Assembly (NCBI RefSeq): GCF_023631325.1
Contig: NZ_JALQDG010000027.1
Coordinates: 1-64,000, forward strand
Reading direction: 5' to 3'
Length of the DNA: 64,000 nt
Source of the DNA: Caballeronia sp. INDeC2
GTDB taxonomy: Bacteria > Pseudomonadota > Gammaproteobacteria > Burkholderiales > Burkholderiaceae
In this document: piece by piece, positions 1 to 8,877 of the stretch
Position numbering within the stretch: the stretch's first letter is position 1
Layout of the letters: each line of letters opens with the position of its first letter
Notes under the pieces: generated by a model
What the model saw: the letters and a program-made list of their open reading frames with translations, nothing else
Database searches by the model: none
Told to the model about the DNA's origin: nothing
Program-made: the position numbers and the translations under genes

Positions 1-250
1 CATCAATCGAAAGTGATGGACATCATTGTGCTGCGTACTGAGGTCACCCCCTACAACGGTCGAGACGAGCCGCTTACCGAGAGGGCGACCTCGAGGCCAT
101 CTCGTCTTTAGGGCCGAGGCTTCAGGATGCGGTGCCGTGCCGCACGACACGGCCGAAGCCTACGGGCGGAATAGTGCGTCAGCATTCCGATGCGCAATCC
201 TTTGCTTGTCCTCGTCCCTGCTGGTCAGAAACCGCCGCGCTGCGCAATCT

Positions 251-561
251 CTAAGAGGCGGTTCGCAGAAAGACTTTTTCAGAAGTGTCACCAGCATACG
301 ATGCAGCAACCAATTTTGAGGAAGCCTCGTGGATGAAAGCGAGGCGCCCGAAGCGAATTCGCAGTCGGCGAAAATTGTGAAGCCACGAGATCGTCCACTG
401 CACAACCCAGCGTTTGCAAATGACACGCGGCGGCAAAGGGGTAGCGAAACTCGACACCCATGCATCGAGCGCGCGACGCGGTAGACGATTTTGCCTAGGC
501 CGCTACCGTGGGCCTGACCGCGGCCGTTCGGCGCCAACATGTATAAGATCGTCCGTTTCAA
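251..561 (-). pseudogene. IS5-family transposase C-terminal remnant
   Basis: Minus-strand reading gives AHGSGLGK and then, in another frame, RWVVQWTISWLHNFRRLRIR followed by IHEA. This is the order and spacing of the end of IS5-family DDE transposases, including the W-E/Q-R-T-I-S-W-L-F-R-R-L-R block next to the catalytic Glu. The two blocks sit in different frames with unrelated residues between them, and the N-terminal two thirds are missing. The Glu of the usual VVERT is Gln here (VVQWT). It cannot code for an active transposase. I recognised nothing in bases 1-250. Confidence 0.6.
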
Positions 562-1212
562 GTTCTCTCAGGTTCCCACGGGGCCTTTGCGCCGACGCCT
601 AGCGTCGGTCTTTTTTTGCTGACCCGCGCGCGACAAGCTGACTCGAAGTTCGATATCGCGGCTCGTCTATGAGATCGCGTGGCGAGCCGGCGCCAGAACG
701 AGCGGCTCGTGATCCGCTACCGCGCCGAAGGCGCCGCTGATCTTGTTTCGCAGCGGCGCGGCGTGCGCAGCAATCCTCAGTTGCCGCAAACCGTGCTTGA
801 CCGGGCGCTGGGACTGATCCACGAGCACTACGCCGATTTTGGTCCGACGCTGGCGTGCGAGAAGCTGCGTGAATGCCATGGCCTCGTGCTGTCGAAGGAA
901 ACCGTGCGGCACCTGATTACGGATGCCGGCCTTTGGGTGCCGCGCAAACAACGCCCCGCCGAAGATCTACCAGCCGCGCGCCCGACGAGCCTGTTTCCGT
1001 GAGCTCGTACAAATCGACGGCAGCGATCATTACTCGTTTGAAGACCGGGGGCCCGCGTGCGCACTGCTGGTCTTTGTCGAAGACGCGACGAGCCGGCTGC
1101 TGCACTTGCACTTCGCGCCGACCGAATCGACTTTCAGATACTATGAGGGACAGCCCGCGTAAGCCCCCAGGAGTAAAACGGTTATCTGACCGTTTCCCGG
1201 AAGGAGCACGCA

Positions 1213-2361
1213 ATGGACGCACCCGAAAGAACCCCACACGCACAGGACACCGCGGTGACCTGCAAGCTGTTTGTCGCCTTTGAATTGGGCGAAAAGGACT
1301 GGAAGCTGGCACTCGGTGATGGTATACGTGCTCCCAGCCGTTGCACGGTAGCGGCCGGCGACACCGCTTCCGTCCTGACCGCTATCGCGAAAGCCAAAGC
1401 TCGCTGTCATCTGCACGCTGACACCTTGGTGATGAGCTGCTATGAGGCGGGCCACGACGGCTTCTGGTTGCACCGTTGGCTGAGCGTACAAGGGATTGTC
1501 AATCTCGTCGTCGACTCGGCAAGTATTGAGGTGAACCGACGCTCACGACGTGCGAAGACCGACCGCCTTGACGTCGACAAGCTGCTTTCCATGCTGATGC
1601 GCTACTACGCTGGCGAACGTCGGGTCTGGGCAGTCGCGCGAGTCCCAAGCGCGCAGCAGGAAGACGAACGTCGCGTGCATCGTGAACTCGAGCGCCTCCG
1701 ACACGAGCGCACCGCTCACATCAATCGGATCCGTTCGCTTCTGGTGCTGCACAACCTGCGCATAGAGCGCGTAGGCGGTCGTAACTGGGCCCGCTGGTGG
1801 GCCGAGCACGCTCAGCAGTTGCTCCCCGCCCTGCGTGCCGAGATCGAGCGTGAATTTGAGCGACTCTCACTTGTGATCCACCAAATCAAGACGCTTGAGG
1901 GAGTTCAGGAGCAGCAAGTTCGTGGCGGCGCGCAACCCTCAATTGCGGCGTTAGCGCGCCTGACCGGTGTCGGTACCGGAAGTGCATGGACGCTGCTAAA
2001 GGAGTTGTTTGGTTGGCGCAAGTTTCACAACCGTCGAGAGCTTGCCGCCTGCCTGGGCGTTGCGCCCACGCCATATAGCAGCGGGACCAGCGAAACAGAA
2101 CAAGGCATCAGCAAGGCCGGCAATAGGCGCTGTCGCTGGCTCTTGGTCGAACTCGCATGGTGCTGGCTACGCCACCAGCCCGCAAGCCAACTGAGCCAAT
2201 GGTTCCATAAACGATTTGCTGGCGCAGGAAAGCGTGCCCGACGTATCGGCATTGTTGCGCTCGCTCGCCGTCTCGCGATCGCGCTATGGCGGTACGCGGA
2301 ACATGGCGAGATTCCGATTGGAGCAACCATCAAGGCGGACCGCAGTGTGGTTGCGACCTGA
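1213..2361 (+). CDS. IS110-family transposase
   Basis: 382 aa, full length for the family. The N-terminal RuvC-like DEDD domain (about residues 15-180) includes FELGEKDWKLAL and the K-T-D-R-L-D-V-D motif (KTDRLDVDKL) typical of IS110 proteins. A helical linker rich in Arg/Glu follows (about 150-230). The C-terminal transposase_20 domain (about 235-330) contains LTGVGTGSAWTLL and YSSGTSETEQGISKAGNRR, with the serine conserved in the family. The ATG is preceded by GGAAGGAGC, a good ribosome binding site. The frame is intact, so the enzyme may be active. In the IS110 family this recombinase uses an element-encoded bridge RNA to pair donor and target; the RNA would lie in this element's noncoding 3' end. 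Confidence 0.88.
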   Translation: MDAPERTPHAQDTAVTCKLFVAFELGEKDWKLALGDGIRAPSRCTVAAGDTASVLTAIAKAKARCHLHADTLVMSCYEAGHDGFWLHRWLSVQGIVNLVVDSASIEVNRRSRRAKTDRLDVDKLLSMLMRYYAGERRVWAVARVPSAQQEDERRVHRELERLRHERTAHINRIRSLLVLHNLRIERVGGRNWARWWAEHAQQLLPALRAEIEREFERLSLVIHQIKTLEGVQEQQVRGGAQPSIAALARLTGVGTGSAWTLLKELFGWRKFHNRRELAACLGVAPTPYSSGTSETEQGISKAGNRRCRWLLVELAWCWLRHQPASQLSQWFHKRFAGAGKRARRIGIVALARRLAIALWRYAEHGEIPIGATIKADRSVVAT

Positions 2362-2771
2362 ACCATCTGCGTTGACAGACGGCACGAGTCTCAAGGTTTG
2401 CGCGCCCGTGAAATAGCAGGATTGCCCGATGGGCAATCGTCTTTCAGATGGGGCGCGTCCGAACGGAGCGCTGCCCGCGTTAGCGCATGCGGTATAGGGT
2501 GACCGGCGGTGGTGCCGGCACGGATAGAAGTTAGATCGGGCATACGCCCGACATCGAGCGCTCCGAACCAAAGACTATTGACATGTTGAGCAGGAGGGAA
2601 AGAAAGCCGATAACCACTTGTTGACGCACACGAGTTATCCACCGCCTGCCGATGTCGTGTTACATGAGGAGACTCCGCCGGCAGGCGGTGGATAACTCGT
2701 GGAGTCCAAAGAGAGAATCTGGCGATCGAAACCGCTATCGAGGGGGCTTGACTTCGAATACTTCATAGAAG
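2362..2771 (+). other. IS110 3' noncoding end, candidate bridge-RNA region
   Basis: About 410 bp between the transposase stop and the right edge of the element hold no credible ORF. In IS1111-type members of the IS110 family the bridge RNA is encoded in this downstream end. The region contains several small inverted repeats (for example GATTGCCCGATGGGCAATC around 2421-2439) and a large hairpin at 2630-2700. The RNA assignment is inference from position and element family; the sequence shows only that the segment is noncoding and rich in potential structure. Confidence 0.4.
2630..2700. repeat. 22-bp perfect inverted repeat near the IS110 right end
   Basis: The left arm 2630-2651 begins ACGAGTTATCCACC and the right arm 2679-2700 is its exact reverse complement, separated by 27 bp. 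The arms would form a long stable cruciform or RNA stem. The repeat lies about 70 bp inside the right edge of the IS110 element. It could be part of the element or the remains of a terminal-repeat pair from an earlier insertion. Confidence 0.85.
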
Positions 2772-3886
2772 CTATTTCGAGGCCACGCGCGCGTATCTCC
2801 AACGCCACGGCAAGCCGGTGGCATTCTATAGCGACCGCGCGAGCGTGTTCTACGTCCACAAGCGCGAGGAGACGGCGGGCAAAGGCGTCACCCAGTTTGG
2901 TCGCGCAATGCACGAGCTAAACATTGACACATTTTGCGCCAACAGCAGCCCCGCCAAGGGACGCGTCGAACGGGCTCATCTGACGCTGCAGGATCGCCGG
3001 TGAAGGAGTTGCGCCTGCGTGACATCAGCACCATTCCAGCTGCAAACGCGTTTGCCTGCGTTTTCATGGCGGCCTATAACACACGCTTCGCAAAGCCGCC
3101 AAGAAGCACGCACGACCCACACCGGCCGCTACGCGATGACGAGAACCTCGACGCGGTTTTGACTTGGCGAGTACAGCGCAAGGTACCGGAGGACCTGACT
3201 TTGTTGAACGATCGCGTACTCTGACTACTCGATGACGCGGCAGCGAACCGCAGGCTGATCGGCCGCTACATTGACGTGTGGGAATACCCGGATGGGCGCC
3301 TCGAAATCCGCGCTGACGGCAGCGTGCTGCATGCCATGCGGTATGGCGAGCTCGCAGACATCGACCAAGGCGCGATAATCAAGAACAGGCGTCTTGGTCA
3401 TTCGTTGCTTCGTTGCAGATCGCGCGAGCGCTGCAGGCGCAGCGCGATAACCGTCGGATCTCAGGCTCGCCGTCCCGCACAAACCAAGGTGCGGCGGTAC
3501 GCACTCCCAAGCCCTTGCCCGGCACGAAGAAGGCGCGTGCATTTACGCGAGCCGATCTGGACCAGGCAATCATGCAGGTCGCGCAGCAGTCTAAGACGCC
3601 CTCAAGACCTGGCCAGCGTCTGCTCGCCCTCGCTGAACGGCTAGAACCCGGTCCGATCAAGGCCGTCCTTCAACACTACTTGGATTCAAACCGTCGCGAA
3701 CAGAGTTAATCACACATCAAAAACACGACATCTGTATTTAGCCGGCGGTACGACATTTTAATTTTGCCGTGACACAAGCGCGGTCAAAGCTAGATTCAAA
3801 GGTCGTGGCGATTAAGCTACGAAAGCCAAAGGCGGGACAGCTCGGCGACCTGCAGCGACCTTGCAATTCAGAGAGTATGCCTCGGT

Positions 3887-4921
3887 TCATGGTTGAATCA
3901 AGCGAGCCGAGGCTCGTGCGACAAGGACGCCGGGAACGACGACGGCTCTCCGCTTCAGTTTCGGCGCCTCACGTCGCGTCGACAGAAGGCGAATTGCCTC
4001 CGCAGCGAGTCGGTCGACGTGCTGTCTTATTGTGGTTAGCTGATAGGTAGGCCGCCCAGCCTCTGGTATATCGTCGAAACCAACGATCGAAATATCCGAG
4101 GGAATTGAAAGACCCAGTTCGAACCGGCAGGCATCAAGTACACCAAGCGCGATTTGATCGTTTGCACAAAAGACTGCTTCAAACGGGGCTTTTGACGATG
4201 CCCCGTGCTCCAGCATCATTGCATATCCTTGATCATAGGAGAAGTCCGAATGGACGAGATGAAGGGAAATGCCGTCGCGTTCGCGCAAGCGTGCGACAAA
4301 GGCGTCGATGCGAGCGTCGCTGACCGGTGCCCCATCGGGGCCTCCAATACAGAGAAAACGACGGTGTCCCGCACCGTACAAGGCATCGGCTAGTTCATAC
4401 GCGCTCGAAGCATTATCGGTCGAAACGCTGTCAACGCCTTTGAAGGACGACTGCCGGTTGACGAATACGACCGGCACTCCGTGGCGCTGGAAACTTTCGA
4501 TATCGGCAATTTGCATTGATGCACACGAGATAAGGCCATCCAGCGGAAAATCGGCCGTATCGCGCAACGCATGATGAACCGACGCGTCGTCGTCGACTGC
4601 AATAAGCAACAGTTTTACGCCGTGCGCGGCCAGCTGCTCACCGATTGCGTAAAGAACGTCTGGATTGAAGCGAAGCGTGTACTTCGTGACGATCACCCCT
4701 ACGACGTCTGACTGCCCGAGAATGAGCGAACGCGCGAGCGAGTTTGGCCGGTACCCAAGTTGTTCGGCAACCCTCAGCACCTGCGCCCGTGTATCAGCAG
4801 AGATCCGCGGGTCGCCTTGAAAGCATCGCGAAACGGTCGACTGGGAAACCCCCGCCGCCAGTGCGACGTCGTACGACGTCGCCCTAGGAGTGCGGGGCGA
4901 TAGCGGTTTTGTCAGCGCCAT
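3887..4921 (-). CDS. LacI-family transcriptional regulator
   Basis: 344 aa, normal length. The N-terminal helix-turn-helix with hinge is clear (SYDVALAAGVSQSTVSRCF, then LGYRPNSLARSL with the hinge pattern). The rest is a periplasmic-binding-protein-like effector domain with the family signatures DVVGVIVT, FVNRQ, CANDQIALGVLDAC and ISIVGFDDIPEAG. It lies divergent to the porin remnant at 5048-5953 and the hydrolase at 6000-6785, so it may once have controlled that operon. The start is an ATG at 4921 without a strong ribosome binding site. The effector is unknown. Confidence 0.9.
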   Translation of the reverse strand: MALTKPLSPRTPRATSYDVALAAGVSQSTVSRCFQGDPRISADTRAQVLRVAEQLGYRPNSLARSLILGQSDVVGVIVTKYTLRFNPDVLYAIGEQLAAHGVKLLLIAVDDDASVHHALRDTADFPLDGLISCASMQIADIESFQRHGVPVVFVNRQSSFKGVDSVSTDNASSAYELADALYGAGHRRFLCIGGPDGAPVSDARIDAFVARLRERDGISLHLVHSDFSYDQGYAMMLEHGASSKAPFEAVFCANDQIALGVLDACRFELGLSIPSDISIVGFDDIPEAGRPTYQLTTIRQHVDRLAAEAIRLLSTRREAPKLKRRAVVVPGVLVARASARLIQP

Positions 4922-5047
4922 ATGCGAGCACTCGTCGAAGACGAGATTCTAACCTTAGTCCTCAGTCTCGTTCAAACCGCTTGCACGGCTTTGCGCACTT
5001 CATAGGGCAACAGGCGCAGCGGAGCAATATAGCCATTATGGTCTATC

Positions 5048-5953
5048 GGCGGCGGTCGGCGTGTGATCTTCGTCCTCGAGAACGGCTTCAATCCGTCGAA
5101 CGGTTCCGCATTGCAAGCGGGCAGGCTGTTCGGACGCTCGTCGTGGGTCGGCATTTCTGATCCGGCATATGGATCGATCACGCTGGGGCGGCAATATAAC
5201 AGCGTGCAGGACTTTCTGACCTATCTGCAGGCAGCATCGAACGGTGCATTGGGTCTGTACGGTAATGCCGTCTACGATCCGGACGATCTCAACAACACCT
5301 ATCGGACGCAGAACTCGGTCAAGTACACGAGCCCCGTCTTCCGTGGTCTGACGGTCGAAGCAGTCTATGGGTTCTCGAATGCGCCCGGGGCGTTCGCAGG
5401 CAACCGCACGTGGAGCGCGGGCGCGGACTACGTCAACGGTCCGTTGCGGCTCGACGTCGCGTATGCGCGGCTGGATGCGCCGGCGAGCAGTCTGACCGGC
5501 GCCATTGCTTCAGATAACTACTACTCCACGACAACGTCGATCATCGCGAACGTGAAAGACAACCGCGTGTTCGGAGGCGGCGGCGCCTATACGTTTGGCG
5601 CTGCTACGGTCGCGCTCTTGTACACCGCTGCGCAATTCGATCTTCTGGCCGGCGGCAGCCTGCATTTCGCGAACTACGAAGTCAACGGCCGCTGGCTGAT
5701 TACGCCGGACTGGCAGGTGGGCGCAGGGTACGTCTATACGAATCAGACCAGTTCATCGCCGAGCTATTCCAATGCACACTTTCACCAGTTGACGGTGGGG
5801 ACCAACTATTTTCTGTCGAAGCGTACCGATCTCTATCTGAGTGCGGCGATGCAGCGCGCCTCGAATGCCAACGCGTGGATCGAAGGTATTGCAGCGCCAT
5901 CGAGCAACGGTCACCAGATCGTCGTTACAACGGGAATTCGCAACAAGTTCTGA
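5048..5953 (+). pseudogene. Gram-negative porin, 5' end missing
   Basis: Codes for the last approximately 300 residues of a Burkholderiales trimeric porin (GN_porin type, usually 360-390 aa). It starts at the conserved GGG...IFVLENGF strand and continues with RSSWVGISDPAYGSITLGRQ, NSVKYTSPVFRGL, and ends in the C-terminal beta-signal ending in F (GIRNKF). The signal peptide, the first two strands and the ATG are gone: upstream of 5048 the frame runs into a stop in unrelated sequence. A GTG at 5063 could start translation but the product would lack an export signal. The break lies within the short LacI-porin spacer, consistent with a deletion that removed the promoter and 5' end. Confidence 0.8.
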
Positions 5954-5999
5954 TTCATCGTCGCGGCTGTCCGGCCGCGCTCAAATCAAGGAGCAAGTC

Positions 6000-6785
6000 A
6001 TGCCAATCGTCAACACCAATGATGCAGAGCTTTACTACGAGATTCATGGAGAAGGCCACCCTGTTATTTTCGTGCACGGCGGCGGCGGCAATACGATGTG
6101 CTGGTTTCAGCAGGTGCCTTACTTCAGCCGCAGCTACAAGGTCATTACCGTCGATCTGCGTGGCTTCAAACGATCGCGCTGCAAATCCGAACTGACCCAC
6201 CCGAAGTATTTCCCCGACGACATGCGCGCAATCATGAATGCCGAAGGCATCAACCGGGCGGCCTTCGTATGCCAGTCGCTCGGCGCGTGGGCCGGTCTTC
6301 CGCTTGCCGTACAGAGCCCTGAGCAAGTGTCTTGTCTGTTCATCACGGGCTCGCCGACGCCTGCCTGGTCTGAGGAAAATTGGCGCGTGCTCACCGAGGC
6401 AGGCGACATTTTTAATAGCGGTCGCCTAGGTGGAGGGCGTAGCGACGGGGTGGGCTGGAATCGAAGGACCATCGCCGAGCGTCCGGAACGGTTCTTCCTG
6501 TACAGCCAGATCAAGCAACTCAACGGGCCCTTCGACGCTCGCACCATGCAGGACGATTGCGTCAAGCTTCATCCGGACGACTTCGCCGGATATGCGGTGC
6601 CGACGTTCATCGGGGGTGGCTCACACGACGATTTTCTGACTCCGACCAGCCATTTGCATGTCGCGAAGTTGATTCCTGACGCGCAAAGCTACACGTTCGA
6701 GGAAGCCGGTCATTCGCCGTATTTCGAAACACCGAACGAGTTCAACCAGGTCGCGGGTGAGTTTCTCGCCCGCTTCGCGCAGTAG
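6000..6785 (+). CDS. alpha/beta hydrolase
   Basis: 261 aa. ATG at 6000 follows AAGGAGCAAGTC, a strong ribosome binding site; in-frame codons upstream belong to the porin's 3' region read in another frame. The alpha/beta-hydrolase fold is shown by the oxyanion motif HGGGG (about residues 27-31), the strand ITVDLRGF, the nucleophile elbow VCQSLGAW (Ser about 101), the acid region GGGSHDDFLTP and the final His in AGHSPYF. The elbow is C-x-S-x-G instead of the usual G-x-S-x-G, and DLRGFKRS has Lys where Gly is usual, so the substrate pocket may be unusual. It lies 46 bp after the porin remnant and ends at a hairpin terminator. Substrate unknown. Confidence 0.85.
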   Translation: MPIVNTNDAELYYEIHGEGHPVIFVHGGGGNTMCWFQQVPYFSRSYKVITVDLRGFKRSRCKSELTHPKYFPDDMRAIMNAEGINRAAFVCQSLGAWAGLPLAVQSPEQVSCLFITGSPTPAWSEENWRVLTEAGDIFNSGRLGGGRSDGVGWNRRTIAERPERFFLYSQIKQLNGPFDARTMQDDCVKLHPDDFAGYAVPTFIGGGSHDDFLTPTSHLHVAKLIPDAQSYTFEEAGHSPYFETPNEFNQVAGEFLARFAQ

Positions 6786-6796
6786 TGCATAGGCCC

Positions 6797-6822
6797 GGGC
6801 CGACCGCTTCATTGGTCGGCCC
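6797..6822 (+). terminator. hairpin after the alpha/beta hydrolase gene
   Basis: Perfect 9-bp stem GGGCCGACC / GGTCGGCCC with an 8-nt loop, 11 bp after the hydrolase stop. The T-tract is weak (GATCGCTTCCTT), so termination may be partial. Confidence 0.55.
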
Positions 6823-6873
6823 GATCGCTTCCTTGTGGGCGGGGAGTCGTGTCGCTCACGGCACGTTACAAAG

Positions 6874-6963
6874 GCTTCGAACGTCTACGTATTTCTTGCT
6901 TCCGATGACGGGAATTTCGTGAACGGTTCGGCAATTGAAGTCTCGGGTGGGCTCTCTTTCTAG
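6874..6963 (+). pseudogene. short-chain dehydrogenase C-terminal remnant
   Basis: Thirty codons read VFLASDDGNFVNGSAIEVSG and end GGLSF-stop. This is the conserved C-terminal end of classical SDR enzymes (FLAS...VNG...VDGG). Nothing upstream continues the match, so all of the Rossmann fold and catalytic part is lost. It is jammed between the hydrolase terminator and the IS3 orfB region. Confidence 0.6.
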
Positions 6964-7064
6964 TAGGCCTGACTGCATTCGGTCCACTTGCCGCGCTGAC
7001 AAAGGGCGCACAACCGACGCTCGGGTCCGATGTCAGCAAAGCTTGAGATAACCATCGGTGGCGA

Positions 7065-7976
7065 ATGGTCGCGCAAGCGGGTAAGGCCGAGGGGGCTTGG
7101 ATTGACACGCAGTGCCGGCAATATCCCGTGTTGGCGCTGTGCGAGGTCCTTGGCGTAAGCGTTAATGGCTATCGCGCCTGGAAGCGCGGCGGCACGCCCG
7201 AGCGTCAGCGGCTGACCGATGCGCAGTTGCTCACGTTGATTCGGACGATTCACGCCGAGGTCAAAGGCGCGTACGGTTCGCCGCGCATGACCGAAGAGGT
7301 TCGCTCTCGCGGCTTCCCAGCCAGCAAGGCACGGGTAGAGCGGTTGATGAGCGCCAACGGTATTCGAGCCCGCCACAAGCGCCGTTACCGCGTAACAACC
7401 GATTCCCGGCACAAGTTGCCGGTCGCGCCGAACGTGTTGAATCGCAACTTCGCGCCGGCCGGGCCCAATCAGGTGTTCACCTCGGACATCACGTACATCT
7501 GGACCGACGAAGGTTGGCTGTACCTGGCCGTTACGCTGGACCTGTTCAACCGGGAGGTCGTGGGCTGGTCTGTCAAGCCGCGCATGAACACGGAACTCGT
7601 TATCGACGCGCTGACAATGGCATGGTTCCGCCGTCGGCCCGCGCCTGGCGCGCTGCATCACTCGGATAGGGGCAGTCAATACGCCAGCCACGACTTCCAG
7701 CGCAAGCTCAACTCGTACGGCATGCAATGCTCCATGAGCCGCAAAGGCAGTTGCTGGGATAACGCGCCGACGGAAAGCTTCTTCAACAGTCTGAAGAACG
7801 AGCGAGTGCATGGCACGAGGTACCGCACGCAACGCGAAGCCGTCGCGGACTTGTTCGAATACATCGAAGTGTTTTATAACCGCAGTCGTCGTCATTCATC
7901 GCTTGGCTTCGTGTCGCCAACCCAGTTCATGCAAGACTGGGTTGTGGCTCAGCGGACAAGGGATGCGGCTGCATAA
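7065..7976 (+). CDS. IS3-family transposase OrfB
   Basis: 303 aa, matching the integrase-core ORF of IS3-family elements. An HTH_21-like start (LCEVLGVSVNGYRAWKRG, YGSPRMTEEVR) is followed by the DDE integrase core: Asp in VFTSDITYIWTDEGW, Asp in HHSDRGSQYAS, and Glu in SCWDNAPTESFFNSLKNE, ending FYNRSRRHSSLG. All three acids are present. The orfA that should precede it by -1 frameshift is absent: the 100 bp upstream do not encode its helix-turn-helix. The element is therefore partial and probably cannot move by itself. Confidence 0.88.
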   Translation: MVAQAGKAEGAWIDTQCRQYPVLALCEVLGVSVNGYRAWKRGGTPERQRLTDAQLLTLIRTIHAEVKGAYGSPRMTEEVRSRGFPASKARVERLMSANGIRARHKRRYRVTTDSRHKLPVAPNVLNRNFAPAGPNQVFTSDITYIWTDEGWLYLAVTLDLFNREVVGWSVKPRMNTELVIDALTMAWFRRRPAPGALHHSDRGSQYASHDFQRKLNSYGMQCSMSRKGSCWDNAPTESFFNSLKNERVHGTRYRTQREAVADLFEYIEVFYNRSRRHSSLGFVSPTQFMQDWVVAQRTRDAAA

Positions 7977-8008
7977 CCCGGGGCCTCTGGAAGGCGAAAA
8001 ACCGAGGG

Positions 8009-8425
8009 AACCTTATCGCACAATGCAAGTCGCGTCACCGGCCTCAGGAGTTTCTATCCTTTCTCAAACACGTTGATCAGGCGGTTCCGGACGATCTTGA
8101 CGTGCATCTGATTGTCGATAACTACGCTACGCATAAGCACCCGAAGGTCAAGGCATGGCTGGCGAAACACACGCGTTATCACATGCATTTCACGCCGACT
8201 TATTCGAGCTGGCTCAATCAAGTAGAGCGCTGGTTTGGCCTGATCACGCAGCAGGCTATCCGACGCGGATCCTTCAGAAGTGTACGCCAACTCATCACCA
8301 GCATCGAGCGCTATGTTGCACGCTACAACCAGCACAACCGTCCATTTGTCTGGACCGCAACCGCCGATTCCATACTCAAGAAAGTGGCTCGGCTATGTAG
8401 AGTTATTTCTGGGACGGAACACTAG
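8009..8425 (+). pseudogene. IS630-family transposase C-terminal fragment
   Basis: An open frame starting inside the gene gives AQCKSRHRPQEFLSFL, then VHLIVDNYATHKHPKV (second Asp), TPTYSSWLNQVERWF (catalytic Glu) and a normal C-terminus. These are the DDE_3 motifs of IS630-family transposases. The first half, including the first Asp, is missing; the break lies about 30 bp after the IS3 orfB stop, so the IS3 sequence or a deletion removed it. Confidence 0.75.
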
Positions 8426-8460
8426 AGAGGGACCCTTCAAATAACCTTGAGGGGCCCTCT
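8426..8460. terminator. hairpin after the IS630 fragment
   Basis: A 10-bp stem with one mismatch (AGAGGGACCC at 8426-8435 against GGGGCCCTCT at 8451-8460) with a 15-nt loop, directly after the IS630 fragment's stop. It may be the old terminator or part of an IS end. Confidence 0.4.
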
Positions 8461-8606
8461 TCTGCATCTGGGTAGGCCGTTCCAAGGCTACTGCAAAGCT
8501 GCTCCTCCGGGTGTTGCGGCGTTGCTAGCCTTCGCGCCTGCGGCGGTCGGACTTATTTCGTCCAGCGGCTTGAGGGCTTGGCTTGCGACATATGCACGAA
8601 GACCTT

Positions 8607-8760
8607 GCGAACTCGGATCTTATGCGTTTGTGCGCCTTTACGCCCGCGGTGCACGGCTTCCTGGACATCATTCGCGAAGGCTAACTAACCAAGCCCCTGC
8701 TGATCATCTCGCCGCTCTACCACCCGGTTCATGAGGATACACCTGGCCATTGCTTCCCAG
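8607..8760 (+). pseudogene. SGNH/GDSL-type hydrolase remnant
   Basis: The frame reads LMRLCAFTPAVHGFLDIIRE, then an in-frame TAA at 8682-8684, then PLLIISPLYHPVHEDTPGH. This order (FAPAVHGFLDTIR ... PLLVVSPI ... HEDTPG) is familiar from the middle of bacterial SGNH-hydrolase proteins. Both ends are missing, so it is a fossil only. The flanking bases 8461-8606 and 8761-8877 show nothing recognisable. Confidence 0.5.
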
Positions 8761-8877
8761 ACTCCTTATTCTTGTCCTGGCAAGGTTGATCGGACAATAT
8801 AAGTTCGCTCCAAAGCCAGCACGAGCCAACCTCGTTTGGCACACACGCAGACCACTTTCAGCAGTCGCCTCATTACA

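Larger units (their letters stand above)
1145..2775 (+). mobile_element. IS110-family insertion sequence (complete)
   Basis: The element sits inside the ISNCY transposase gene. CTAT occurs at both edges (1141-1144 and 2772-2775). Joining base 1144 to base 2776 restores the interrupted reading frame exactly (TAC TAT TTC GAG GCC), which fixes the boundaries to within the 4-bp core. The element is about 1.63 kb: roughly 68 bp before the transposase, the 1149-bp gene, and roughly 410 bp of noncoding DNA after it. The absence of a longer target duplication and the short core fit the IS110 family's recombinase-like transposition. The long noncoding 3' end fits the IS1111-type arrangement. Confidence 0.8.
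616..3709 (+). pseudogene. ISNCY-family transposase, decayed and split by an IS110 element
   Basis: Three pieces together match the integrase-type transposase of ISNCY-family elements. Bases 616-1144 give a damaged start (DKLTR, then RLVIRYRAEGAADLV) and the first catalytic block (LIQIDGS-type, here LVQIDGSDHYSFEDRGP). Bases 2776-3003 give FEATRAYLQRHGKPVAFYSD and the CANSSPAKGRVERA block. Bases 3004-3709 give VKELRLRDIS and the tail. Besides the IS110 insertion there is a frameshift near 2999 (QDR then a stop where QDRLVKEL is expected), an in-frame TGA at 3222-3224 and a further frame change near 3400. The last approximately 100 residues (3413-3709, ending NRREQS) may be the family's C-terminus or a separate small ORF. 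No terminal repeats were identified. Confidence 0.72.

Noticed and set aside
3042..3055. Perfect palindrome GCAAACGCGTTTGC that looks like a LacI operator
   Set aside because: It lies inside the coding part of the dead ISNCY transposase (AANAFAC), 1.9 kb from the LacI start, so it is best explained as coding sequence.
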